A stretch of DNA of 14,569 nt from an uncultured Bacilli bacterium (GCA_944331725.1 CALVJE010000016.1:1-14569), one strand, 5' to 3'. Counted from the first letter of the stretch, positions 1 through 8,243 are shown. A program made the numbers and translations. Notes: generated by a model from the letters alone, not told the origin.

Positions 1-105
1 AAATGTTGGTTACTTCTATCTTTTTGTTGTGGTCTTAGAATAAGCGAAGTCGCTACTATTAAAATTGAAGATATTTACTCTAAAGAACATAGTTTTTTAA
101 TTTAA
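1..105 (+). pseudogene. Tyrosine recombinase (integrase) remnant, cut after box I
   Basis: Frame 1 is open from the left edge to TAA at 103-105 and encodes about 34 residues. It contains GLRISEVATIKIEDI, which matches box I of the tyrosine recombinase catalytic domain (G-L-R-x-S-E-x-x-x-L, with the first catalytic Arg). In intact XerC/phage integrase proteins another 100 or more residues follow, carrying the HxxR box and the nucleophilic Tyr. Here the frame stops 22 codons after the box I Arg, and the following 40 bases already hold the next gene's promoter. The protein is therefore truncated at its C terminus and cannot be catalytic as read. The 5' part lies outside the window, so whether the rest is intact is unknown. 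A frameshift or a decayed integrase left by an old mobile element are both possible. Confidence 0.72.
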
Positions 106-112
106 TAAACTG

Positions 113-121
113 TGTTATAAT
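113..121 (+). promoter_or_regulatory. Extended -10 promoter of the patatin gene
   Basis: TG-T-TATAAT at 113-121 is a perfect extended -10 element. The -35 position holds only a T-run (93-98). Transcription would start near 128, giving a leader of about 20 nt before the GTG at 148. Confidence 0.6.
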
Positions 122-147
122 ATAGGCACTATAGAGGCGGTGATTAT

Positions 148-1281
148 GTGAAAACAGCAGTCGTTTTATCAGGAGGAGGCTCTAAAGGTAGTTACCAATT
201 AGGTGTTTGGAAAGCATTACGTGATCTTCATATTAAATATGATATTGTAACAGGAACATCTATTGGGGCCATTAATGGGGTTTTTATGTGTGAAAAAGCC
301 TACTTTAAAGCTAAAAGGATTTGGAAAAAACTAAATCTAGAATATCTATTTAATAAATTGCCTAAATCAAATAAAGACTTTGATGTTTTAAAACTATTTG
401 GAGAAAACTTTTTAAAAAATGGTGGTATGGATATTAAAAAGATTGAAACTATTATTGAAAATAATGTTAATAAAAGAAAATTTTATAAAAGTAAAATAGA
501 TTTTGGTCTAATAACTTATAACTTTACTACAAAAAAGCCTTTAATATTAACCAAAGATAAAATTCCAAGTAACAAACTAATTGACTATCTAATGGCTTCT
601 GCAACCTGTTTCCCAGCTTTTAAAATGAAAGAAATAGATGGTGATAAATATATTGATGGTGGTTATTATGATAACCTACCTATTGAACTAGCGTGCAACT
701 TAGGAGCAGAATTTCTAATAGTAGTTGACTTAGGTGCTATCGGTCTAAAGAAAAAGCCTACTAAAAAAGTAAAACAAATCACTATAAAACCAAGAAATAA
801 TATATCTTTCTTCTTAAACTTTAATGAAGAAGAAGCGAAAACCAATATGAATTTTGGTTATAATGATACTATGAAAGCCTTTAAAAAATTAGATGGTAAT
901 AAATTTACATTTAGAAAAGACTCCTTAACAAAATATTATCAAGATAATAAAGATAATTTATTAGATAAAAATGAAAAAAGTTTTTTATCATCAATGGAAC
1001 AATTAGGAAAAATATTTAAATTAGATGAAAGTAAAATATATAGTTTAAAAAGTTTTATAAAAGCTTTAAATAAAAAAATAAAATTAGAAGAAGCGATAGA
1101 TAAGAAAACAACAAAGAAAATAAAAGATTTAACTAGTAAAATAAATTCTAAGACTTTAATACTTTTCTTTTTAAGTAATTTAGAGAACAACAAAACACAA
1201 AAAAGACTTAGTAAAATATTTTCTAGAGAATATAAACTAGCCAAGTATTTAAGAATTTTAGGAGTAACTTATGGAAAATAA
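148..1281 (+). CDS. Patatin-like phospholipase (serine acyl hydrolase)
   Basis: Probable lipid acyl hydrolase of the patatin/RssA family. The family's Ser-Asp dyad is visible. The glycine-rich oxyanion motif SGGGSKGSY lies at residues 8-16, the nucleophile elbow GTSIG at 36-40 (Ser38), and the Asp in DGG-Y at 170-172 (Asp170). There is no signal peptide, so it is presumably cytoplasmic and acts on membrane lipids. The first ~250 residues cover the patatin fold. The last ~110 are Lys/Leu-rich and specific to this protein. The start is GTG at 148, preceded by AGGCGGTGAT. An ATG at 146 is immediately followed by a stop in its own frame, so it is not the start. The gene overlaps the next by 11 bases and heads the cluster that ends at 4823. 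The substrate cannot be read from sequence. Confidence 0.9.
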   Translation: MKTAVVLSGGGSKGSYQLGVWKALRDLHIKYDIVTGTSIGAINGVFMCEKAYFKAKRIWKKLNLEYLFNKLPKSNKDFDVLKLFGENFLKNGGMDIKKIETIIENNVNKRKFYKSKIDFGLITYNFTTKKPLILTKDKIPSNKLIDYLMASATCFPAFKMKEIDGDKYIDGGYYDNLPIELACNLGAEFLIVVDLGAIGLKKKPTKKVKQITIKPRNNISFFLNFNEEEAKTNMNFGYNDTMKAFKKLDGNKFTFRKDSLTKYYQDNKDNLLDKNEKSFLSSMEQLGKIFKLDESKIYSLKSFIKALNKKIKLEEAIDKKTTKKIKDLTSKINSKTLILFFLSNLENNKTQKRLSKIFSREYKLAKYLRILGVTYGK

Positions 1282-2215
1282 ATTTAAGTATAGTATTGAT
1301 AATAAAAGATATCATACCCTTAACTATTATTATAAAGAAAAATTTAATGAAAAAATCTGTAAAGTCAGTTTAAATGCTAATTTTACTTGTCCAAATATAG
1401 ATGGTAAAGTAGGATATGGAGGTTGTATCTACTGTTCAAAATTAGGAAGTGGTGAATTTGGAGGAAATCCTAAGGAAAGTTTACTAACTCAATTTGAAAA
1501 AGGTAAAAAAGTAATGCAAAGAAAATGGCCCAATGCTAAATTTATCGCCTACTTTCAAGCGAATACTAATACCTATGCTCCCTTAGAAAAATTAAAGGAA
1601 TGCTTTGAACCATTTATAAATAAAGATGATTGTATAGGTTTATCTATCGCTACTAGAAGTGATTCTATTACTGATGAATGCCTAGACTACTTAGAAGATA
1701 TAAGTAAAAGATGTTTTCTAATAGTAGAATTAGGCCTGCAAACTATTCATAATAAAACAAGTAAACTAATAAATAGATGTTCTACTATAGAAAACTTCGA
1801 TGCTATGGTTAAAAAGTTAAAAGAAAGAAATATTAATGTAGTAGTACATATTATTAATGGACTTCCCTATGAAACAGAAAATATGATGATTGATACAGTA
1901 AAACATCTAAATAAATTAAATATAGATGGTATAAAGATACATATGCTAGCAATATTAAAAGATACCCCTTTAGAAAAATATTATTATAAAAATAACTTTA
2001 AAATTTTAACAAAAGAGGAATATATTACTATTGTTATAAAACAATTAGAATATCTAAATCCTAAAATAGTAATTCATAGATTAACAGAAGATCCTGATCC
2101 ATCTGAATTAATTGAACCTAAATGGTTAACAAAAAAGATTGATATTCTAAATAAAATAGATAAAATAATGGCAAGTAAAGATATCTATCAAGGAGATAAA
2201 GTAAAGGAGATATAA
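1271..2215 (+). CDS. Radical SAM protein, YtqA/YhcC (TIGR01212) type
   Basis: Radical SAM enzyme of the family that includes B. subtilis YtqA and E. coli YhcC, whose substrates are not firmly established. The 4Fe-4S ligands show the family's wide spacing instead of plain CxxxCxxC: Cys40 in FTCPN, then Cys52 and Cys55 in GGCIYC. Family-typical stretches follow, including YFQANTNTYAPLE, IATRSD and ELGLQT, as expected for the SAM-binding half barrel. At 314 residues it has the usual family length. The start ATG has AGGAG about six bases upstream, inside the end of the patatin gene, so the two are probably translationally coupled. No neighbour points to its substrate. Confidence 0.9.
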   Translation: MENKFKYSIDNKRYHTLNYYYKEKFNEKICKVSLNANFTCPNIDGKVGYGGCIYCSKLGSGEFGGNPKESLLTQFEKGKKVMQRKWPNAKFIAYFQANTNTYAPLEKLKECFEPFINKDDCIGLSIATRSDSITDECLDYLEDISKRCFLIVELGLQTIHNKTSKLINRCSTIENFDAMVKKLKERNINVVVHIINGLPYETENMMIDTVKHLNKLNIDGIKIHMLAILKDTPLEKYYYKNNFKILTKEEYITIVIKQLEYLNPKIVIHRLTEDPDPSELIEPKWLTKKIDILNKIDKIMASKDIYQGDKVKEI

Positions 2216-2218
2216 AAA

Positions 2219-3103
2219 ATGTTTAAAACAGATAATTATAATTTATTAATGACTCATATCATTGGGAGTATACCTTATGATATAAATTATGAGTCCCTAA
2301 AAAAATTAAATATAAGTACAAATACTTTAAAAAAGAAAGAAACAAGAAAACTAAGTCTTAAAGAAATTGATAATTTAAATAAGTTTATTAAAAAAATAAC
2401 TTCAAATAAAATGGATCAACAATTTAATGAAACTATTCTTAGAAATTTAAAGCTTTTCCTAATATATGGTATTATTATTGTAGTAGATAGAAAAAGTATT
2501 AAATTAGAACTACAAAATGCTAATATTACTACTAACTTAACAATTAGTATTAATGAAAATAGTATTAATATGCAACTATCTAACAAAGAATATGATGAAA
2601 AAGCAATGTTAAAAGAAAAAGAAAATTTCTATTATACAAAATATAGTAAAACCAAAAAAGAAAAAGAGAAATATCAAACCTATACAGAATATGAAATAAA
2701 AAAAGAAGAATCACTACATATCTTCAATGATAATAAAGAAACATTCAAAAAAGAAGAAACTGAATATAAAAGTTACAAAGAAGAAAAAAAGACTAAAAAA
2801 AGAATTTATACTTTTGGTGTTAATAGTAATTATAAAGATATAGAATATAGTTATAGAACAGATGAAGGATATATCATAAAGAAATTCTATACTAATTATT
2901 TTCTTGAATCTTTAAGAAAAAATAATAGCAAAAACTATGCTATAACAGAAGATTATAATTGTAATGACAAATATATGAATACAAGTGGTTATTATAAATT
3001 ATTAGATGAAAAGACATATGTAAGTCATTTAAGAGAAAAAACACCAGTAAAAAGACTATTTAAAACTGCTAAAAGCCCACACTATACTGAAGTCCTTTAT
3101 TGA
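2219..3103 (+). CDS. Unrecognised Lys/Glu-rich protein
   Basis: I do not recognise this 294-residue protein. Its start is well supported: AAAGGAG at 2203-2209 and ATG only three bases after the radical SAM stop, so it belongs to the same transcript. There is no signal peptide. One short hydrophobic stretch (LFLIYGIIIVV, about residues 81-91) is too short for a confident membrane helix and is followed by alternating beta-like segments. The middle (about 135-205) is extremely rich in Lys, Glu and Tyr and is probably helical or disordered. The C-terminal ~90 residues are Tyr/Asn-rich. It ends in TGA, which shows that UGA is a stop here. Position alone suggests a role with its co-transcribed neighbours. 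Confidence 0.8.
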   Translation: MFKTDNYNLLMTHIIGSIPYDINYESLKKLNISTNTLKKKETRKLSLKEIDNLNKFIKKITSNKMDQQFNETILRNLKLFLIYGIIIVVDRKSIKLELQNANITTNLTISINENSINMQLSNKEYDEKAMLKEKENFYYTKYSKTKKEKEKYQTYTEYEIKKEESLHIFNDNKETFKKEETEYKSYKEEKKTKKRIYTFGVNSNYKDIEYSYRTDEGYIIKKFYTNYFLESLRKNNSKNYAITEDYNCNDKYMNTSGYYKLLDEKTYVSHLREKTPVKRLFKTAKSPHYTEVLY

Positions 3104-3128
3104 TTTTTCAAGAAAAAAGTGGTAAAAT
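3100..3128 (+). promoter_or_regulatory. Possible internal promoter for the DHH gene
   Basis: TTGATT (3100-3105), a 17-base spacer and TAAAAT (3123-3128) lie between the stop of the preceding gene and the DHH start. Initiation near 3135 would leave a leader of about 14 nt, containing just the ribosome binding site. The match is moderate, and read-through from upstream is equally possible. Confidence 0.42.
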
Positions 3129-3148
3129 AAGCGGCAAAGGTGATAACT

Positions 3149-4189
3149 ATGGGTAATAAAAAAACAATAATTACCAATGCAGAAATAAAAAATTTTATTC
3201 AAGATTTAGAAAAAAAGATAGGAGAGTCAAACCAAGTATTTATTACAACCCATCTTAATCCTGATTTAGATGCAATAGGTTCTACTTTAGGTATGTCTCT
3301 AATAGCAAATAAATTTAAAAAGAAAAACTATATTATTATGGATGATAAAATAGATACAATAAATAGTGGTGTTTTATCAATTATAGATGCTACATCAAAT
3401 GACTTTCAAGTAATAAACTCTGAGATATATAACGAGATTAAAACAACTAACGATATATTAATAGTTACTGATACTAATAAAGTAAATATGATATGTTGTG
3501 AGCCTTATTTAGAACAATTTAAAAATATTGTAATTATTGACCATCATAATCAAGACTCTAAAACTATTAAGACTATAAATAAATTTATCTATCCTCAAAG
3601 TTCAAGTACTTGTGAATTAGTAACAGCACTACTAGAAAGTTTAAAAATAAACTATGGAAGTAACATTGCTAACTACTTACTTGCAGGAATTGTTTTAGAT
3701 ACAAATGGATTAAGAAGTGAAACTGTTTCTCCTCATACTTTAGAAATCGCTAGCAAATTAGTAGGAAATGATGCTGATATAAATTATGCAAACACTTTAT
3801 TAGACGAAACATATGAAACAAGTATGCAAGTAAATGAATTAATTAAAGAAACAGATTTTTATTCTTATACAATCGCTATCTGTTGTGGTAAAAATGAAAC
3901 AATCGTTCCCCAAGAAGTGATCGCTAAAGCTGCTAATAAATTAAAAGACTTTAAACCCGATATAAGTTGTGCTATTGGAAAAACTGCTGAAAACACTATT
4001 AGCATTTGTGCAAGAAGTAAAGGCAAAATAGATGTTAGTGAAGTTATGAAATTATTTGGTGGTGGTGGTGATAAATATAGAGGTGCTGCTAAAATAGAAG
4101 GAAATGATACAGAAGAAGTTAAAAATAAACTTGTAAAAATACTAAAACCTAATTTTTATATTAGTGAAAAGGAGTTAAAAAATGAATAA
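3149..4189 (+). CDS. DHH/DHHA1 family phosphodiesterase (c-di-AMP or nano-RNA hydrolase)
   Basis: Cytosolic metal-dependent phosphoesterase of 346 residues with a DHH domain followed by DHHA1. Metal-binding motifs are THLNPDLDAIGS (about 34-45), VTDT, IDHH (Asp131-His132-His133) and LDTNG (Asp184). The DHHA1 substrate loop is GGGGD at 304-308. The segment SSSTCELVTALLE and the LLAGIVLDT block resemble the catalytic half of GdpP more than ordinary NrnA. The membrane, PAS and GGDEF parts of GdpP are absent. Such stand-alone enzymes cleave c-di-AMP, pApA or short oligoribonucleotides, and sequence alone does not settle which. I chose ATG at 3149 because AAAGGTGAT (3136-3144) sits just upstream. 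An in-frame GTG at 3140 falls inside that ribosome binding site. The 3' end overlaps the lipoprotein gene by 8 bases. Confidence 0.88.
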   Translation: MGNKKTIITNAEIKNFIQDLEKKIGESNQVFITTHLNPDLDAIGSTLGMSLIANKFKKKNYIIMDDKIDTINSGVLSIIDATSNDFQVINSEIYNEIKTTNDILIVTDTNKVNMICCEPYLEQFKNIVIIDHHNQDSKTIKTINKFIYPQSSSTCELVTALLESLKINYGSNIANYLLAGIVLDTNGLRSETVSPHTLEIASKLVGNDADINYANTLLDETYETSMQVNELIKETDFYSYTIAICCGKNETIVPQEVIAKAANKLKDFKPDISCAIGKTAENTISICARSKGKIDVSEVMKLFGGGGDKYRGAAKIEGNDTEEVKNKLVKILKPNFYISEKELKNE

Positions 4190-4823
4190 TTTAACAATTA
4201 AAAAAAGAATAACTAGAATAATCGCTACAGGTCTTACTGTTATATTATTATCAACAGGTTGTTCTAGTAAAGAAAATGATGCTGAACCTATAACAAATGA
4301 TACAACTACAACTATGGAAGATAATAGTACAAATAATCAAGATGTTACAACTGATGAAAATGAAAATACTACTAGTGAAGAATTCGATTGTTTTGCAAGT
4401 GAAACAGAAGAAGTTAATAATATAATTTACACAGAAGGTATTGAAAAAGCAAGTGAAGTATGGCGTCAATATTTTATTGATGCAGTTGACTTTATCTTTT
4501 ATGATAAAGAATACAAAGATACTAAATTTAGTGAATTAAATCCTGAAGCACAGGAAAAAACTCTTGAAGCAATTAAAGAAATGGGTAATACAATGACCGA
4601 ACTTAATCCTAATTGGCAAGAAGACATAGATAGTATTAAAGGTATTGCAACATCTACATATTATAATATCTTAGCGAATTTTAAAGATCTTGTTGGCGAA
4701 GACATTTATAATGACCTAAAAGGAATTAAAGATAGCATTAAAAATGGTGCTATCGACATTGGTAATATAATTAAAGATAATACTAAAGAGTGGTACGAAA
4801 ACTATAAAAATAAAACTAAATAG
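4182..4823 (+). CDS. Small secreted lipoprotein, function unknown
   Basis: A 213-residue predicted lipoprotein. The N terminus has a basic start (KKRITR), a hydrophobic core and LLSTGC, so Cys27 is the likely lipidated residue. Ser at -3 is tolerated but not the commonest choice. After the cysteine comes a ~45-residue linker rich in Thr, Asn, Asp and Glu, typical of a surface tether, then a predicted helical domain (about 75-213) without a family I recognise. The start ATG follows AAAAGGAG (4167-4174) and overlaps the DHH stop, indicating translational coupling. It is the last gene of the cluster, and its TAG stop lies inside the terminator stem. Confidence 0.82.
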   Translation: MNNLTIKKRITRIIATGLTVILLSTGCSSKENDAEPITNDTTTTMEDNSTNNQDVTTDENENTTSEEFDCFASETEEVNNIIYTEGIEKASEVWRQYFIDAVDFIFYDKEYKDTKFSELNPEAQEKTLEAIKEMGNTMTELNPNWQEDIDSIKGIATSTYYNILANFKDLVGEDIYNDLKGIKDSIKNGAIDIGNIIKDNTKEWYENYKNKTK

Positions 4824-4852
4824 TGATAAATGTAAAGTAATCACTATTTTTT
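4818..4852 (+). terminator. Rho-independent terminator after the lipoprotein gene
   Basis: A perfect 10-bp stem AAATAGTGAT / ATCACTATTT (4818-4827, 4840-4849) has a 12-base loop and runs into a T-rich tail to 4852. The lipoprotein stop codon TAG (4821-4823) is part of the stem. Confidence 0.8.
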
Positions 4853-4853
4853 C

Positions 4854-4882
4854 TTGTAAATAAACACTACATAGATTATAAT
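4854..4882 (+). promoter_or_regulatory. Promoter of the repeat surface protein
   Basis: TTGTAA (4854-4859), 17-base spacer and perfect TATAAT (4877-4882), directly after the preceding terminator. Initiation near 4889 gives a ~19-nt leader. It also rules out the in-frame ATG at 4881, which lies within the -10 box. Confidence 0.72.
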
Positions 4883-4907
4883 GTTAATAAGGATAAAGGG
4901 TGATTCT

Positions 4908-5648
4908 ATGAATAAACAAGTTAGAATTGTTACAGTAACTTCTCTAGCTTTACTTGGAATACTTTGTATCTCATCAGGAGTTATGTACTCTAAACTACAA
5001 GAAAGTAATATTAATCAAAGTGTTCTTGTCGTAGTAGAACAAAAACAAGTAAGTAAAGAGGAAGATATAGATATAAAACTTAAAAATTTAACAATCGAAG
5101 TAAATACACCTTTAAGTGTAAAGATAATAGATTATTTAGACAGTGCTGTCTCTGATGAAGTATTAGCAAACTTAAAATTAGACACTAGTAGTGTAAATGT
5201 TACAGAACCAGGAACTTATAACTATACTGTAAAATATAAAAAGAAAACATATAATGGTATTATAGTTGTCAAAGAAAAAGAAGTTGCCGCTAACACTTTA
5301 CAAAGTATTACTTTAAAAACTTTAAATATTAAAATAGGTACAGCTTTAAATACAGACTTATCAACTTATATAATAGAACCACTTACTGATGAACAAAAAA
5401 GTACTATGTTATTAGATTTAAGTAATGTCAATATAAATAAAGCAGGTACTTATCAATATACAGTAAGATTTAATAATAGTATTTATACAGGAAATATTAT
5501 TATTACAGAAGATCAACCAACCCTATCTACTAGTATTGGTGATAACAATGAACAACAAAATCAAATAGGAACAGGTACAGAAACTGGAACAGAAGATCAA
5601 ACTCAAACAGGAACTACTCCTGATCCTAATCAAAACATTCAACATTAA
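4908..5648 (+). CDS. Membrane-anchored extracellular protein with two tandem beta-domain repeats
   Basis: A 246-residue protein with a single N-terminal hydrophobic segment (about 8-26), acting as signal peptide or signal anchor. Two clearly homologous repeats follow at about 56-123 and 134-201. Each ends in the same pattern, GTYNYTVKYKKKTYNGIIVV against GTYQYTVRFNNSIYTGNIII, which looks like the last strands of an Ig-like or bacterial surface beta domain. The tail (about 214-246) is low-complexity Thr/Gln/Gly. There is no sortase motif, so it is either released or held by the N-terminal segment. The start is ATG at 4908 after AAAGGGTGAT. No function can be assigned. A structural or cell-surface binding role is the likeliest guess. 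Confidence 0.8.
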   Translation: MNKQVRIVTVTSLALLGILCISSGVMYSKLQESNINQSVLVVVEQKQVSKEEDIDIKLKNLTIEVNTPLSVKIIDYLDSAVSDEVLANLKLDTSSVNVTEPGTYNYTVKYKKKTYNGIIVVKEKEVAANTLQSITLKTLNIKIGTALNTDLSTYIIEPLTDEQKSTMLLDLSNVNINKAGTYQYTVRFNNSIYTGNIIITEDQPTLSTSIGDNNEQQNQIGTGTETGTEDQTQTGTTPDPNQNIQH

Positions 5649-5671
5649 AACTTCCCGAAGGAAGTTTTTTT
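5647..5671. terminator. Bidirectional terminator between the surface protein and corA
   Basis: Nine-bp stem AAAACTTCC / GGAAGTTTT (5647-5655, 5660-5668) with a CGAA loop. On the + strand a run of seven T follows. On the minus strand the arm ends in TTTT after the corA stop. It overlaps the stop codons of both convergent genes. Confidence 0.8.
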
Positions 5672-6614
5672 ATAACATATTTTTCTTTTTTAATATAAGC
5701 GCTACTATTAAAGAAAGTAATAAAGATAACAAAAGTAATAAAACAAAAGCAAAAGGATTATCTGCAAACTTACCAAAAGTAACATTCATTCCCATAAAAG
5801 AAGCTACCATAGTAGGAATAGAAAATACAATTGTAATACCTGCTAAGAATTTCATAATTGTATTAAGATTATTAGAAATAATAGTAGCAACAGTATCAGT
5901 AGTACTAGATAGTATTCCTCTATATAAATCACCCATCTCTATTGCCTGATTATTTTCAATAATTGCATCCTCTAATAAATCCTGATCTTCTTCATATAAC
6001 TCTATAACATTACCTTTAAGTATCTTATCTAAAACTACTCCATTAGACTTTAAAGCCGTAATAATATAAGTCAAACTATTTTCAAGAGCAAGCAAATTAA
6101 GTAACTCTTCATTTTTAGTAGCATTTAAAATCTTAGACTCTGCAATCTCTATTTTATTATCAATATCTCTTAACATCTTTAAATATAATAAAGCCAGTCT
6201 ATAAATTATTTGAATAATAAATCTACTCTTCTTATAAGTATAAAACTCTTTAACTCTACCTTTAGTAAAATCATCTATAATACTATAACGTTGTAAAGAT
6301 ACTGTTACAATATAATCATTTCTAACTACAAGAATACCTAAAGGTAATGTTGTAATCGCTCTCATTCCATTTTTATTCTCATAAACAGGAACATCTAAAA
6401 GAAGCATCTTAACCCCATCTTCTTCATCAATACGAGGCTTCTCATCATCATCAATAATACTCATAATAAAACTTTTTTTAATACCTAAAGCATTAGTTAC
6501 TTCATCTATTTCACTTTCACTAGGATTAACTAAATTAACCCAACTACCAATTTCATAACTATCAATTTTACTAAAAAGATTAGTAGAAATATCTGTATTA
6601 TATATTTTTAACAT
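5670..6614 (-). CDS. corA: CorA family divalent cation transporter
   Basis: Inner-membrane Mg2+/Co2+ channel of the CorA family, which works as a homopentamer. The signature GMN is at 275-277 (FMGMNV), at the end of TM1 (about 255-274). TM2 covers about 287-308 and is followed by a Lys-rich end (LKKKNML). The N-terminal ~240 residues are the cytosolic funnel with the long willow helices. Total length of 314 is normal. It lies 33 bases downstream of the formate-THF ligase stop on the same strand, without a clear promoter of its own, so probably on the same transcript. An AGGAAAGG-type ribosome binding site lies about ten bases upstream of ATG. Whether it transports Mg2+ or another divalent ion cannot be told from sequence. 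Confidence 0.92.
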   Translation of the reverse strand: MLKIYNTDISTNLFSKIDSYEIGSWVNLVNPSESEIDEVTNALGIKKSFIMSIIDDDEKPRIDEEDGVKMLLLDVPVYENKNGMRAITTLPLGILVVRNDYIVTVSLQRYSIIDDFTKGRVKEFYTYKKSRFIIQIIYRLALLYLKMLRDIDNKIEIAESKILNATKNEELLNLLALENSLTYIITALKSNGVVLDKILKGNVIELYEEDQDLLEDAIIENNQAIEMGDLYRGILSSTTDTVATIISNNLNTIMKFLAGITIVFSIPTMVASFMGMNVTFGKFADNPFAFVLLLLLSLLLSLIVALILKKKNML

Positions 6615-6647
6615 AAAACCACAGCCTTTCCTTCTTTTTATCTTTTA

Positions 6648-8243
6648 TTAAAAAATCCCCTTTATCTTACCATTAACTAAATCAATATTTTCATAATTAG
6701 GTTTCTTAGGAAGTCCTGGCATTGTATAAATTTTACCAGAAAGTACCGTAATAAACCCTGCTCCACTATTAATAATTAAGTCTCTTACGTGCAATATATT
6801 ATCTTTAGGATATCCTAACAGTTTAGGATTATCACTTATCGAATATTGTGTTTTCGCTACACAAATTGGAAGATGAGATAAGCCTAATTCATCTATAAGT
6901 TTTAATTTTTCTAACGCTTCCTCACTATATTCTACATAATTAGAGTTATAAACGCAACTATTAAGTTTACTAATTTTATCTCTTATATCCATATTATCAT
7001 CAACAAGAGTTTTAAAATCATTAGATAACTCACAAGAGTCTATAACTTTTTTAGCAAGATCAATTGCCCCTTCTCCACCTTTATTATATGCATCACTAAC
7101 TTCACAAAGATAACCTAATTTATTAACATAATCTTTAACATAATTAATATCTTCATTACTATCATCACTAAATTTGTTAATACAAACAACAATAGGAACA
7201 TTATATTGTTTCAAATGATTAAGATGGGCATCTATATTACATATACCTTTTTCTAATGAACCATCTCCATTATATTTCAAAGCTCTAATAGTAGCGACTA
7301 AAACTATAGTTGATGGTTTTATTGAAGCTTTAGGACAAACTATATCAAGAAACTTTTCAGCCCCTAAATCACTACCAAAACCAGCTTCTGTAATAACATA
7401 TTGAGATAAACTTCTAGCTAAATTAATAGATTTAATACTACTACACCCGTGTGCTATATTTGCAAAAGGTCCACCGTGAATAATAGCAGGAACACCTTCT
7501 AAAGTTTGTACTAAGTTAGGTTTAAAAGCATCAACTAAAAGAACTGTTAAAGATCCTTCTAACTTTAAATCTTTAACATAAATAGGTTCGTCTTTACTAT
7601 TAAAACCTACTATAATCTTAGATAACTTTAATTTTAAATCATCTATATCAGTAGCAAGACAAAATAAAGCCATTACCTCACTAGCAGCAGTTATATTAAA
7701 GTGATCTATATACTCTTCACTTTTACATTCTAATTTTATATCTCTTAAACTTCTATCATTAACATCTAAACAACGACTAAAAGTTACTGTCTTTATATCT
7801 AAACTATTACCTTGTTCAATATGATTATAAATAGCAGCACTTATCAAATTATTAGCAGCACTTATTGCGTGAAAATCCCCAGTAAAATGTAAATTAATAT
7901 CTTCCATAGGAACAACTTGACTATATCCTCCTCCAGTTGCCCCTCCCTTAATACCAAAAACAGGGCCTAAAGAAGGTTCTCTTAAAGCAAGACAAATAGA
8001 CTTATTAAGCTTATTAAAAGCATCAGCAAGACCAATACTAACAGTAGTTTTACCCTCTCCATATGGTGTAGGATTAATAGCAGTTACCAAAATAACTTTA
8101 CCAGACTTATCTCCTTTATCTTTAACTATCTTAGCTTTCTTCTTACCATACATTTCAATATCATCTAAAGAAAGATTAAGTTTACTTGCAACTTCTTTAA
8201 TATCACATAACTCCACACTATTAGCAATCTCTATATCACTCAT
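6648..8243 (-). CDS. fhs: Formate--tetrahydrofolate ligase
   Basis: Cytosolic enzyme making 10-formyl-THF from formate, THF and ATP for purine synthesis and initiator Met-tRNA formylation. The near-complete family sequence is recognisable. The ATP loop TPYGEGKTT is at 59-67, followed by REPSLGPVFGIKGGATGGGY, the block PMEDINLHFTGDFHAI, HGGPFANIAHGC and, near the end, a TMPGLPKKP motif. At 531 residues it is slightly shorter than the usual ~555, with shortened loops near residue 45 and before the TAASEVMA segment. The start ATG has a strong GGAGGTG six bases upstream (8250-8256). It is the first gene of a probable fhs-corA unit, with a TATAAT box upstream and a terminator separating it from the gene before. 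Confidence 0.96.
   Translation of the reverse strand: MSDIEIANSVELCDIKEVASKLNLSLDDIEMYGKKKAKIVKDKGDKSGKVILVTAINPTPYGEGKTTVSIGLADAFNKLNKSICLALREPSLGPVFGIKGGATGGGYSQVVPMEDINLHFTGDFHAISAANNLISAAIYNHIEQGNSLDIKTVTFSRCLDVNDRSLRDIKLECKSEEYIDHFNITAASEVMALFCLATDIDDLKLKLSKIIVGFNSKDEPIYVKDLKLEGSLTVLLVDAFKPNLVQTLEGVPAIIHGGPFANIAHGCSSIKSINLARSLSQYVITEAGFGSDLGAEKFLDIVCPKASIKPSTIVLVATIRALKYNGDGSLEKGICNIDAHLNHLKQYNVPIVVCINKFSDDSNEDINYVKDYVNKLGYLCEVSDAYNKGGEGAIDLAKKVIDSCELSNDFKTLVDDNMDIRDKISKLNSCVYNSNYVEYSEEALEKLKLIDELGLSHLPICVAKTQYSISDNPKLLGYPKDNILHVRDLIINSGAGFITVLSGKIYTMPGLPKKPNYENIDLVNGKIKGIF

Noticed and set aside
939..1244. Open minus-strand frame of about 100 codons
   Set aside because: It lies wholly within the Lys-rich end of the patatin gene on the other strand. 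The Leu/Phe/Ser-rich composition is the antisense reflection of that sequence.
3101..3103. UGA read as Trp (mycoplasma code)
   Set aside because: UGA closes the gene at 2219-3103 at a sensible place, and Trp residues in all genes use UGG.
3104..3117. Hairpin TTTTTC..GAAAAA after the gene at 2219-3103
   Set aside because: Short A/T stem with no T-run after it. The position fits promoter spacer better than a terminator.
3140..3148. Upstream GTG start for the DHH gene
   Set aside because: The GTG is inside the AAAGGTGAT ribosome binding site. ATG at 3149 has correct spacing.
4251..4469. Minus-strand frame rich in Phe, Ile, Cys and Thr
   Set aside because: Antisense shadow of the Thr/Asn/Glu-rich lipoprotein linker, without a ribosome binding site.
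4881..4907. Upstream ATG start for the repeat surface protein
   Set aside because: It sits in the TATAAT box and before the expected transcript start. ATG at 4908 has a good ribosome binding site and starts a normal signal sequence.
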